A DNA stretch of 64,000 bases from Ruegeria arenilitoris (lineage in GTDB: Bacteria > Pseudomonadota > Alphaproteobacteria > Rhodobacterales > Rhodobacteraceae): assembly GCF_013032445.1 (NCBI RefSeq), contig NZ_WQCA01000004.1, forward strand, positions 1 through 64,000, written 5' to 3'. How positions within the stretch are numbered: position 1 is the stretch's first letter; each line of letters starts with the position of its first letter. Below are positions 1-8,299 of this stretch, piece by piece. A program made the translations under genes and the position numbers. Below the pieces are notes generated by a model. The model did not search any database. It saw only the letters and a program-made list of their open reading frames with translations, and was not told the DNA's origin.

Positions 1-62
1 AGCCCGTCGAAGTCGCAGGCATCAGCGCCGACGACATGAACCAACAGGCCGGGGTCGCCTAA
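1..62 (+). CDS. C-terminal tail of an upstream gene (partial)
   Basis: An open frame enters from the left edge in the third frame and ends at TAA 60-62; its last residues read GISADDMNQQAGVA. Too little is left for homology. Because a YeiH-type exporter and pta follow on the same strand, a sulfoacetaldehyde acetyltransferase (xsc) is the most likely identity, since xsc-exporter-pta order is typical of taurine operons in this group. That identity is inference from context only. Confidence 0.5.
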   Translation, partial: PVEVAGISADDMNQQAGVA

Positions 63-70
63 GCAGGTAT

Positions 71-100
71 GAAACCCGGGCTCAAACGGGTCCGGGTTTC
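71..100 (+). terminator. Intercistronic hairpin
   Basis: Arms GAAACCCGG (71-79) and CCGGGTTTC (92-100) are perfectly complementary around a 12-base loop. It begins 9 bases after the upstream stop codon and precedes the exporter gene. There is no strong T-run, so it may be an attenuator or mRNA-stabilising hairpin rather than a full terminator. Confidence 0.55.
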
Positions 101-145
101 ATTCAGCCTTCCGGTCTGGAGGGCGCATTTTTGCACAGAGGAAAC

Positions 146-1189
146 ATGATGCAGGCGTTAAATGCATCCCGGACGCCCCTGTCGTGGGCGCAAGATTTCG
201 TTCGCAGAAACGGTCATGGATTTCTGATTTCCGTGGTTGTGGCTGTAGCTGCGCAGTTTCTGTCGGAACACTACGGTGCGCCAGCGATGTTGATGGCGCT
301 TTTGCTTGGCATTGCGTTTCATTTTCTGGCCGAGGAAGACAGCGGAAGCTGCAAGGCCGGGATCGAGTTTACCGCACGTACCGTTCTGCGTTTTGGCGTC
401 GCGCTGTTGGGTGCACGTATCTCTGTTGAGTTGATGGTTGGCCTTGGGCCGCAATTGATCGCAGTTGTCATAACGGGTGTCATTCTGACGATCCTGTTTG
501 GATTGCTCGGCGCGCGCTTGCTTGGTCGTGGCTGGCGGTTCGGTGTTCTGACCGGCGGTTCGGTTGCGATTTGCGGTGCCTCTGCCGCGATGGCTTTGTC
601 CGCCATTTTGCCAAAGAACGAACACTCCGAACGCAATCTGATCTTCACCGTTCTGTCGGTGACCGTGCTATCCACGGTTGCGATGATCGCCTACCCGATC
701 CTGACCGAGACCTTTGATTTCGACGATCAGATCTCGGGAGTATTTCTGGGCGGTACCATTCACGACGTCGCTCAGGTTGTCGGTGCCGGTTTTTCCGTTT
801 CGGATGAGGCTGGCGAAGTTGCGACGATGGTTAAACTGATCCGTGTTGCGATGCTGGCCCCGGTCGTTCTGGTGATTTCTACCCTTGTCCGCCGCTATGC
901 GGAGTTCAGTGAAGACGAGGGGAAACGGCCTCCGATTTTGCCGATGTTTGTCGTGGGCTTTCTGATCTTCGCGACCTTGAACTCTCTTGGTTTCATCCCC
1001 GAGGTCATCTCTTCGGCCATGGCCAGCCTCAGCCGCTGGGCGCTTCTGGTGTCGATTGCAGCGGTTGGGATGAAAACTTCGCTCAAGCGCATTCTGGATG
1101 TCGGGGGACAGGCTATCGCACTGATCGTCGCCGAGACCGTCTTTATCGCCGTGCTGGTTCTGGTGGGCGTCTACCTCGTGCATTTTTAA
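146..1189 (+). CDS. YeiH/UPF0324 family putative sulfate/sulfite exporter
   Basis: Hydrophobic protein of about 347 residues with some ten membrane segments and conserved patches such as GVALLGARIS, GGSVAICGASAAMA and GGTIHDVAQVVGAGF, which mark the UPF0324/YeiH family of inner-membrane transporters. Members next to xsc/pta are thought to export the sulfite or sulfate released from taurine or cysteate. It sits 11 bases before pta and is probably co-transcribed with it. The start is chosen at ATG 146 (ATG 149 is equally possible) because AGAGGA lies at 137-142; the in-frame TTG at 131 lies before that site. The family is clear; the transported ion is inferred from context. Confidence 0.85.
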   Translation: MMQALNASRTPLSWAQDFVRRNGHGFLISVVVAVAAQFLSEHYGAPAMLMALLLGIAFHFLAEEDSGSCKAGIEFTARTVLRFGVALLGARISVELMVGLGPQLIAVVITGVILTILFGLLGARLLGRGWRFGVLTGGSVAICGASAAMALSAILPKNEHSERNLIFTVLSVTVLSTVAMIAYPILTETFDFDDQISGVFLGGTIHDVAQVVGAGFSVSDEAGEVATMVKLIRVAMLAPVVLVISTLVRRYAEFSEDEGKRPPILPMFVVGFLIFATLNSLGFIPEVISSAMASLSRWALLVSIAAVGMKTSLKRILDVGGQAIALIVAETVFIAVLVLVGVYLVHF

Positions 1190-1200
1190 AAGGACCTGTC

Positions 1201-2238
1201 ATGAAGCCGTTGGAAGAACTGCTCAAAAATGCTGCGCAATCGCAAAAGAAAATTGTTCTGTCAGAAGGGTCTGACCCCCGCGCGGTCGAAGCTGCGGTTG
1301 AAGCAAGGGAGAAGAGTGTCGCCCGAATTGTGCTGGTGGGGGAAGAGGAGCTTATCTTACGCCAGCTCGCATCACTGAACGCCCAACCGGGTGGCGGACT
1401 AGAAATCGAAGATCCCGCCTCGTCAGCACGTTTCGATGATCTGGCAGCGTTGTTTTTTGAACTGCGCAAGCACAAGGGCGTCACGCAGGAACAGGCCAGG
1501 ATTGAAACGCGCAAACCGCATGTTTTCGCCGCGCTGATGGTGAAGAAAGGGCTTGCGGACGGAACCCTTGGCGGTGCCGTAGCAACCACGGCTGAGATCG
1601 TGCGGACTGCCATTCAGGTCATTGGTCCAAAACCCGGCGAAAAGCTTGTATCCAGCTTTTTTCTGATGCTGTTCTGCGAGGGTCACCACATCAAAAAAGG
1701 CGCGCATGTCTTTGCGGATAGCGGTCTGGTCGTTGATCCTTCTGCAGAAGAAATGGCCCAGATCGCACTGGCTTCAGCCAGTAGTTTCCGGGCGTTGACG
1801 CAGGATACTCCGCGGGTCGCGATGTTGTCGTTCTCGACCCGTGGCAGCGCCAGCAGTGCAGCCGTGACCAAAGTCGTTGAGGCCACGCGATTGGCCCAGG
1901 AGGCGGCACCGGACCTTCTCATCGACGGTGAGTTGCAGTTTGACGCAGCTTTCGTGCCCGAAGTCGCGGAGAAAAAGGCCAAGGACTCGCCACTGGGTGG
2001 CGATGCGAACATCTTTGTCTTTCCCAACCTCGAATCCGGCAACATCGCCTACAAGATCGCCCAGCGGGTCGGAGGAGCAGTGGCCGTCGGCCCGATCATG
2101 CAGGGGCTGGACAAACCGGCCAATGATCTGTCCCGCGGATGTTCGGCCGAGGATATACTGCACATGATCGCCGTAACCGCAGCCCAGGCCGAAGCAAACG
2201 AAACAAAGATGCAACCGAATTCGGAGGTTTTGCAATGA
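1201..2238 (+). CDS. pta: Phosphate acetyltransferase
   Basis: Converts acetyl phosphate and CoA to acetyl-CoA and phosphate in the cytoplasm. The 345-residue protein is the short, catalytic-domain-only Pta. Visible family motifs are SEGSDPRAVEAA near the N-terminus, SFSTRGSA in the middle, DGELQFDAAF and, near the C-terminus, GPIMQGLDKPANDLSRG. Beside the exporter, and in typical sulfonate operons after xsc, it recovers the acetyl phosphate made from sulfoacetaldehyde. Its stop overlaps the ATG of the following cupin gene (ATGA, 2235-2238), indicating translational coupling. Confidence 0.95.
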   Translation: MKPLEELLKNAAQSQKKIVLSEGSDPRAVEAAVEAREKSVARIVLVGEEELILRQLASLNAQPGGGLEIEDPASSARFDDLAALFFELRKHKGVTQEQARIETRKPHVFAALMVKKGLADGTLGGAVATTAEIVRTAIQVIGPKPGEKLVSSFFLMLFCEGHHIKKGAHVFADSGLVVDPSAEEMAQIALASASSFRALTQDTPRVAMLSFSTRGSASSAAVTKVVEATRLAQEAAPDLLIDGELQFDAAFVPEVAEKKAKDSPLGGDANIFVFPNLESGNIAYKIAQRVGGAVAVGPIMQGLDKPANDLSRGCSAEDILHMIAVTAAQAEANETKMQPNSEVLQ

Positions 2239-2600
2239 ATGTACAAGTCATCAACCTGTTCGACGAACCCGCAACGCGCAGCGAGCGCCGCCTTTCCGAC
2301 CTGCCGGATCGCGTGGTAGAGGGGGATCCTCACCACAAGGTCGGAATGCATTTCACCAGCCCCGACGGTGCACTCTCGGCGGGCACGTGGACATCAACTC
2401 CTGGGAAATGGCACGCGTTCACGGACAAGGATGAGTATTGCTACATCGTTGAAGGACATTGCGCGTTGATTCACCAAGACGGGACGCGGCAGGATTTTCG
2501 CACCGGTGACAGCTTTATGATTCCAAACGGCTTTCAGGGCTATTGGGAAGTTGTTGAGACAACGACAAAGCACTTTGTCATACGAGACTTGTCTGAGTGA
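2235..2600 (+). CDS. Small cupin-domain protein (EutQ/DUF861-like)
   Basis: A 121-residue single-cupin protein. The cupin core is seen in SAGTWTSTPGKWHAF, EYCYIVEGHCALI and FRTGDSFMIPNGFQGYWEV, resembling the cupin_3 (DUF861) family, whose members often lack a known reaction. The start at ATG 2235 overlaps the pta stop and has GGAGG at 2223-2227; an upstream in-frame start would run deep into pta. The operon position suggests a role in the same sulfonate or C2 pathway, but the substrate cannot be named. Confidence 0.8.
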   Translation: MNVQVINLFDEPATRSERRLSDLPDRVVEGDPHHKVGMHFTSPDGALSAGTWTSTPGKWHAFTDKDEYCYIVEGHCALIHQDGTRQDFRTGDSFMIPNGFQGYWEVVETTTKHFVIRDLSE

Positions 2601-3230
2601 CGTAAACCGTTCCTGGGGCGTGAACCTTCCCATTGAATGGGCTTTGGGTGCATCTGCATTTACAATGAGCGCAGAGGAACTGCATTGCGCGATTTTGATG
2701 GGCTGCCTTACATTGTCGATCCAAATCGACTGACTATGGCTTGCAAGCTTGAATTGCCCCTCTGATCAGGCCCACTTGGATGGTTCAATTTGATTGTTAG
2801 GCTCCAGACTTATTGCCTGAACAGAATGGCAGCTGCGAAAGCGATTGCCGACAGGAGGACCTGCGTATCGGGTAGCGATGCGGCGCCAGGCTTTGAAGCG
2901 TCCGAACATGATTTCAAGGCCCTTTCCTCCACGATCTCTTCCATGTCACGACAGGACACAGAGAGGTGCGACCGGAAATAACCAAAGGGCAAACCTACGC
3001 CTTTGTGAAAAGGGCAGCCTTTCATATGTGTCATATTAATAATGCTCGCGATTGAGTTGAAAGCAACAGGGGCCAACACACGTGATCAGGTCACCCGCGA
3101 TCAAAACTTGGCGACACAACCGGCGCTAATCGCAAATTTGTCGTATTTGAATAATTTTCTGTCCGAAACAACATCTGCAAAAAGCACTTTTCTCAGCGCA
3201 GATTGAGGGCTGCAACGAACAGGAGCTTTC
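2601..3230. other. Gene-poor spacer between the pta operon and the sox operon
   Basis: No convincing intact gene in 630 bases. The middle holds a decayed IS5-type transposase end on the minus strand (about 2815-2943). The AT-rich last 150 bases before 3231 must hold the sox promoter, with AGGAG at 3220-3224 as ribosome binding site; no regulator site could be assigned. Confidence 0.6.
2815..2943 (-). pseudogene. IS5-family transposase C-terminal remnant, frameshifted
   Basis: Read on the minus strand, one frame gives MEEIVEER, the adjacent frame gives LEIMFGRFKAWRRIATRY, and the first frame then resumes with LLSAIAFAAAILF. Together these match the usual end of IS5-group DDE transposases (MFGRLKxWRRIATRYDR followed by an SAIxxAA tail). 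Two compensating frame changes break it. No terminal inverted repeats were found, so the rest of the element is lost. Confidence 0.7.
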
Positions 3231-4481
3231 ATGCGCTATTCAGCTCTGAGAATCCTCAAAGAGGCCCTGACCGGTCACAAAGGGTGGACCCCGCAATGGC
3301 GTGACGTCGCTCCAGCGGAGGCCTACGACTATGTCATTGTCGGAGGTGGCGGCCACGGGTTGGCGACAGCCTATTACCTTGCCAAGGAATTCGGTGCGGC
3401 ACGTATTGCAGTTCTGGAGAAGGGCTGGATAGGCGGCGGCAATGTCGGGCGGAACACGACAATCATTCGGTCGAACTATTTGCTGGACGGAAATGAGCCA
3501 TTCTATGAGTTTTCACTCAAGCTTTGGGAAAATCTGGAACAAGACTTTAACTACAATGCGATGGTCAGCCAGCGTGGAATTCTGAACCTTGTCCATTCAG
3601 ATGCGCAACGCGATGCGGCGCGGCGTCGGGGGAATGCCATGATCCTGAACGGGTCGGACGCTGAGCTTCTGGATACCGAGGCTGTTCGGGCGATGTACCC
3701 GTTCCTCAATTTCGACGATGCACGCTTTCCAATCCGGGGCGGTTTGTTGCATCGGCGCGGCGGCACAGTGCGGCATGACGCGGTGGCCTGGGGTTACGCC
3801 CGCGGGGCCGATATGCGCGGCGTAGATATTATTCAGAACTGCGAAGTCACCGGATTTCGCATCGAAAACGGTGCGGTTCGGGGTGTTGAGACAACCCGCG
3901 GATACATCGGGGCCGGAAAGGTTGGTGTTTCGGTTGCGGGCAGTTCCAGCCGGGTGATGGCGATGGCCGGAATGCGCCTTCCCATCGAAAGCCACGTTCT
4001 GCAGGCCTTTGTTTCTGAAGGATTAAAACCTTTCATCCCGGGCGTAATCACCTATGGCGCTGGACATTTTTATTGTAGCCAATCCGACAAGGGCGGGCTG
4101 GTATTCGGGGGCGATATCGACATGTACAACACGTACGCCCAAAGGGGTAACTTGCCAGTTGTCGAAGATGTCGTGGAAAGCGGGATTTCTCTGATACCGG
4201 CACTTGGACGCGCGCGCCTCTTGCGCAGTTGGGGAGGGCTCATGGACATGTCCATGGACGGCTCGCCCTTCATCGACAGGACGCATATCGACGGCCTCTA
4301 TTTCAATGGCGGTTGGTGTTACGGCGGGTTCAAGGCGACGCCTGCTTCGGGCTACTGCTTTGCGCATTTGTTGAAGACCGACCGCCCGCATGAAGTAGCC
4401 ACCGCTTACAGGCTGGATCGGTTTAAAACCGGCCGCATGATCGACGAAAAAGGGCAGGGCGCCCAACCGAACCTGCATTGA
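3231..4481 (+). CDS. soxB: Sarcosine oxidase beta subunit family FAD oxidoreductase
   Basis: Subunit of heterotetrameric sarcosine oxidase, which demethylates sarcosine to glycine with H2O2 and 5,10-methylene-tetrahydrofolate. The 416-residue protein has the dinucleotide-binding motif VIVGGGGHGLATAYYL at residues 35-50, the substrate-domain segment RHDAVAWGYAR at about 181-191 (a region that in the family carries covalent FMN through a His), and a C-terminal FNGGWCYGGFKATPASG stretch. It opens a tight soxB-D-A-G operon. An AGGAG site precedes ATG 3231. The family call is firm; the true N-methyl substrate is not proven. Confidence 0.92.
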   Translation: MRYSALRILKEALTGHKGWTPQWRDVAPAEAYDYVIVGGGGHGLATAYYLAKEFGAARIAVLEKGWIGGGNVGRNTTIIRSNYLLDGNEPFYEFSLKLWENLEQDFNYNAMVSQRGILNLVHSDAQRDAARRRGNAMILNGSDAELLDTEAVRAMYPFLNFDDARFPIRGGLLHRRGGTVRHDAVAWGYARGADMRGVDIIQNCEVTGFRIENGAVRGVETTRGYIGAGKVGVSVAGSSSRVMAMAGMRLPIESHVLQAFVSEGLKPFIPGVITYGAGHFYCSQSDKGGLVFGGDIDMYNTYAQRGNLPVVEDVVESGISLIPALGRARLLRSWGGLMDMSMDGSPFIDRTHIDGLYFNGGWCYGGFKATPASGYCFAHLLKTDRPHEVATAYRLDRFKTGRMIDEKGQGAQPNLH

Positions 4482-4493
4482 GGGGCAAACCAG

Positions 4494-4790
4494 ATGATTA
4501 TTGACCATCCTTTGCTTGGCCCGCGTGATGCGCAGGAGTTTACCTATCTGGGTGATGCCTCGCTTATCAACCGGCCCGATTGGCAGTGTGAAAACGCGCT
4601 GAGCGAGTTCCACGACTATCTGTATTTGCGCGACAATCCAGCAGGCGAACACCGTGAGCTTTGGTACCACGAGCAGGGCGATCGTTCGTGGCTTGTCGTC
4701 ACGCGGAACACAGTTACTCATGAAATTCTGAGTGTCGAACTTGCCCATGACGTGGCGAAGGCGGTTACCGCAGGAAGGTCTGCTAAATGA
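4494..4790 (+). CDS. soxD: Sarcosine oxidase delta subunit-like protein lacking the zinc motif
   Basis: Small (98 aa) subunit placed between beta and alpha genes as in canonical operons, with the recognisable core FHDYLYLRDNPAGEHRELWYHE. Typical SoxD binds structural zinc through an N-terminal CPxCG pair plus a later His and Cys. Here the N-terminus reads IDHPLLGPRD with no cysteine, and the later segment reads WYHEQGDRSW, so the second site Cys is also missing; Cys32 is the only cysteine in the protein. The structural zinc site is therefore probably lost, which is unusual. It ends in a 4-base overlap with soxA. Confidence 0.85.
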   Translation: MIIDHPLLGPRDAQEFTYLGDASLINRPDWQCENALSEFHDYLYLRDNPAGEHRELWYHEQGDRSWLVVTRNTVTHEILSVELAHDVAKAVTAGRSAK

Positions 4791-7741
4791 CTCAGGTGAA
4801 TCGTTTGAATGGCGGCCTGATTGACCGCAGCACCAGCCTGAACTTTCGGTTTGACGGCAAGACCTACAGCGGGTTTCAGGGTGATACGCTGGCCTCGGCT
4901 TTGCTGGCAAATGGCGTGCGACTGATGGGGCGGTCGTTCAAGTACCACCGGCCTCGGGGCGTATTGACGGCAGGCAGCGAGGAACCCAATGCGCTGGTCG
5001 AGCTACGCTCGGGCGGGCGGCAAGAACCGAATACCCGTGCCACGGTTGCCGAACTCTATGACGGGCTGGACGCGAGTTCGCAAAACCGCTGGCCGTCGTT
5101 GGAACGCGATTTCATGGCGATCAACGACCGGTTTTCGAATTTTCTAACGGCAGGTTTTTATTACAAGACGTTTATGTGGCCCAAGGCTTTCTGGGAAAAG
5201 TTGTATGAGCCCATCATCCGCAAGGCCGCCGGCTTGGGCAGTTTGACCGGAGAGGACGACCCCGACCTTTATGACAAAGGGTTTCTGCATTGTGATCTGC
5301 TGATTATCGGCTCGGGGCCAGCAGGTTTGGCGGCGGCACTGACAGCAGGTCGCGCGGGCGCTCAGGTCATTCTGGCCGAAGAAGATTTCGAGCTGGGCGG
5401 ACGTCTGATCGCCGAGTCCTGCACCTTGGCAGAAAACTCAGGTGCGGATTGGGTTATGCAAACGCAGGCGGAACTGGCGGGCATGAGCAATGTGCGTCTC
5501 ATGCCTCGGACCACTGTTTTCGGAGCCTATGATCATGGGATTTACGGCGCGGTCGAGCGCAACACGGATCATCTTGCTGAACCCGCTCCGGGCAAGCCGC
5601 GTCAAACCTTGTGGCGCATCTATTCTAAGCGCGCGTTGATTGCGACTGGCGCGATCGAACGCCCCATCGCGTTTGAAAACAACGACCGCCCCGGGATCAT
5701 GCTGGCTGGCGCCGTTCGTGCCTATGTCAATCGCTGGGCCACAACGCCTGCGCAATCTGTTGTCGTTTTTGCCAATAACGATGACACCCACCAAACGGCC
5801 CGTGATCTAATGGCGCAGGGCGTCAAGGTGCCCGCCATCATCGACACGCGGCCCGATGCGCCAGATGTTGAGGGGACTGAAGTTCTGAAGGGGGCCGAGA
5901 TCATCAACACATCCGGTCGTCTCGGTCTGAGTGCGGTTCGGGTCAGGGTCGCCAAAGGATATACACGCGATCTGTTTTGCGAAGCGCTGGCGATGTCAGG
6001 CGGCTGGAACCCCAACCTTGGCCTGACCTGTCATCAGCGAGGCCGACCGGTTTGGAACGCGGATATTCATGCATTTGTTCCGGGGGAAGGTCTGCCCGTC
6101 GGACAGATCGTAGCCGGAGCGGCAAAGGGTGAGCTGACAACCGACGCAGCACTCCGGGGTGGAGCGGCCGCTGCAGTTTCCGCACTTGCTGATCTTGGGA
6201 TCACCGCGACGCCAGCTGACTTGCCAGCCGCACAGGATGCGCCAGTCTCTCTGTCGCCGTTCTGGCATGTGAAGGACGCAAAACGGGCTTGGTTGGATTT
6301 CCAGAACGACGTGACCGTAAAGGACGTCAAACTGGCGCATCAGGAGAATTTCACTTCGGTCGAGCACCTCAAGCGGTACACAACGCTGGGTATGGCAACC
6401 GATCAGGGGAAGACTTCTAACGTCGGTGCGCTTGCGGTGATGGCGGAACTGACCGGTAAGTCGATCCCTGAAACCGGCACCACCATCTTCCGACCACCCT
6501 ACACGCCTGTGGCGATGGGGGCTCTGGCGGGGCGCGCAACTGGTAAGGACTTTCACCCGACCCGGCTGACCCCCAGCCACAAATGGGCCGAGGATCAGGG
6601 CGCAGTGTTCGTCGAAGTCGGCAATTGGATGCGAGCACAATGGTTTCCGCGCAAGGGTGAGACTCATTGGCGCCAGTCAGTTGATCGCGAGGTTCTTCAG
6701 ACCCGCAATTCAGTTGGTGTCTGTGACGTAACGACACTGGGTAAGATCGACGTGCAGGGTGCTGACGCCGCTGACTTCCTGAACTTTGTTTACGCCAACG
6801 GATTCGCCAAACTACCGGTGGGCAAAGTGCGTTATGGTCTGATGCTGCGCGAGGATGGCGTGGCTTATGATGACGGGACAGCCGCACGTTTTGCCGAGGA
6901 CCATTTCGTCGTGACGACAACCACTGCTAACGCGGTTCTGGTCTATCGCAACATGGAATTCGTGCGCCAATGTCTGTGCCCGAATATGGATGTGCAACTT
7001 ATCTCAACCACCGAGGCCTGGGCGCAATACGCCGTCGCCGGTCCGAACAGTCGCAAGCTGCTGCAAAAGATCGTCGATCCCGAATTCGACATATCGAACG
7101 AGGCATTTCCCTTTATGGCCTGCGGCGAGGTCACCGTCTGCGGCGGGTTGCGCGCGCGGTTGTTTCGAATTTCGTTCTCGGGCGAACTGGCATATGAGAT
7201 CGCCGTGCCCACCCGTTATGGCGATGCCATGATGCGGGCGCTTATGGAAGCGGGCGAAGAGTTTGATGTGGTGCCTTACGGTACTGAGGCTCTTGGCGTC
7301 ATGCGCATCGAAAAGGGTCACGCTACGGGCAACGAAATTAACGGAACAACCACCGCTCTGAATCTTGGCCTTGGTCGGATGGTCAGCGACAAGAAAGACT
7401 GTATTGGCAATGTGCTCAGTCGTCGTGAGGGAATGAACGCTCCGGATGTGCTGGCTCTGGTTGGCCTGAAGCCTGTGGACGCTAAGGACACCCTGCTGGC
7501 GGGCGGGCACCTGATGAACAAGACCGGGCCGGTCGATGTTGCAAATGATCAGGGTTATGTCACCTCCGCAGCCTATTCTCCCACCCTCCAAAGCTCCATC
7601 GCTTTGGGTTTTGTTAAAGGCGGGTTCGACCGCAATGGCGAGCAGTTGCGTTTGGTCAATCCGTTGGAAGATAAGGAAATCTTGGTGGAAATCGTCAGTG
7701 CTCATTTCGTTGACCCGGAAGGGGAGAGGCTCCGTGCATAA
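4787..7741 (+). CDS. soxA: Sarcosine oxidase alpha subunit family protein
   Basis: Large 984-residue subunit. An N-terminal ferredoxin-like domain (about 10-100, with FQGDTLASALLANGVR and SFKYHRPRGV) is followed by a two-dinucleotide-binding oxidoreductase core (GSGPAGLAAALTAGRAGA, about 177-194) and a C-terminal GcvT-like aminomethyltransferase region (about 600-980) that binds tetrahydrofolate and takes the methyl group as a C1 unit. The length fits the family. ATG 4787 overlaps the soxD stop, and the 3' end overlaps the gamma gene. In the cell it assembles with SoxB, SoxD and SoxG in the cytoplasm. Confidence 0.93.
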   Translation: MTQVNRLNGGLIDRSTSLNFRFDGKTYSGFQGDTLASALLANGVRLMGRSFKYHRPRGVLTAGSEEPNALVELRSGGRQEPNTRATVAELYDGLDASSQNRWPSLERDFMAINDRFSNFLTAGFYYKTFMWPKAFWEKLYEPIIRKAAGLGSLTGEDDPDLYDKGFLHCDLLIIGSGPAGLAAALTAGRAGAQVILAEEDFELGGRLIAESCTLAENSGADWVMQTQAELAGMSNVRLMPRTTVFGAYDHGIYGAVERNTDHLAEPAPGKPRQTLWRIYSKRALIATGAIERPIAFENNDRPGIMLAGAVRAYVNRWATTPAQSVVVFANNDDTHQTARDLMAQGVKVPAIIDTRPDAPDVEGTEVLKGAEIINTSGRLGLSAVRVRVAKGYTRDLFCEALAMSGGWNPNLGLTCHQRGRPVWNADIHAFVPGEGLPVGQIVAGAAKGELTTDAALRGGAAAAVSALADLGITATPADLPAAQDAPVSLSPFWHVKDAKRAWLDFQNDVTVKDVKLAHQENFTSVEHLKRYTTLGMATDQGKTSNVGALAVMAELTGKSIPETGTTIFRPPYTPVAMGALAGRATGKDFHPTRLTPSHKWAEDQGAVFVEVGNWMRAQWFPRKGETHWRQSVDREVLQTRNSVGVCDVTTLGKIDVQGADAADFLNFVYANGFAKLPVGKVRYGLMLREDGVAYDDGTAARFAEDHFVVTTTTANAVLVYRNMEFVRQCLCPNMDVQLISTTEAWAQYAVAGPNSRKLLQKIVDPEFDISNEAFPFMACGEVTVCGGLRARLFRISFSGELAYEIAVPTRYGDAMMRALMEAGEEFDVVPYGTEALGVMRIEKGHATGNEINGTTTALNLGLGRMVSDKKDCIGNVLSRREGMNAPDVLALVGLKPVDAKDTLLAGGHLMNKTGPVDVANDQGYVTSAAYSPTLQSSIALGFVKGGFDRNGEQLRLVNPLEDKEILVEIVSAHFVDPEGERLRA

Positions 7742-8297
7742 CCTAAAAGCAATCACCCCACTGCGTGGCGTTACTCCTCGCCTTGATCACATCGGTACGA
7801 TCAGCATCACCGAGGTCGTGGATCAGGCCCTGGCTTCGGTCGCGGCCCGAAAGGGACAATCCGCCGTAATGCAGCAAGCGCTGGCTGATCACATCGGATT
7901 GCACCTGCCTGAACCTGGTCACGCCGTGATTGCAGCACCCTTTGGCGCAATCTGGATGGGGCCTGATCAATGGATGATCACCGCCCCGCATGACAGTCAT
8001 GAACTGCTGGCGTCCGAGGTGAAGGAAATAGCCGGACGCAGCGCTTCGGTGGTCGAGCAGACAGATGGCTGGTGCCGATTTGATGTGGCGGGGGTTGGAT
8101 TGTGCGATCTGTTCGAACGGCTTAGCAATGCGCCGGTGCGTACGATGGCGCCCGGTTCGGCCATTCGTACAACAATGGAACATTTGGGGGTGTTTTTGTG
8201 GCGGTTGGCCGATGATCATATGGCCATCTTAGCCCCCCGGTCTGCTGCGGGTTCGTTGCACCACGGGCTTGTGGCTGCGGCGCGGTCAATCGCCTGA
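7734..8297 (+). CDS. soxG: Sarcosine oxidase gamma subunit
   Basis: About 187 residues and GcvT-related; it completes the soxBDAG set. Motifs typical of the family include WMGPDQWMI, DGWCRFDVAG and TTMEHLGVFLWRLADD. The start is GTG 7734, inside the end of soxA, supported by GGGGAGAGG at 7721-7729; longer in-frame starts would read hundreds of bases into soxA. The stop at 8295-8297 is two bases from the stop of the convergent regulator gene. Confidence 0.88.
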   Translation: MHNLKAITPLRGVTPRLDHIGTISITEVVDQALASVAARKGQSAVMQQALADHIGLHLPEPGHAVIAAPFGAIWMGPDQWMITAPHDSHELLASEVKEIAGRSASVVEQTDGWCRFDVAGVGLCDLFERLSNAPVRTMAPGSAIRTTMEHLGVFLWRLADDHMAILAPRSAAGSLHHGLVAAARSIA

Positions 8298-8299
8298 GC

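Noticed and set aside
158..675. Open frames on the minus strand across the YeiH-type exporter
   Set aside because: They are shadows in other frames of a clearly conserved membrane protein, with Arg/Gln-rich composition and no ribosome sites.
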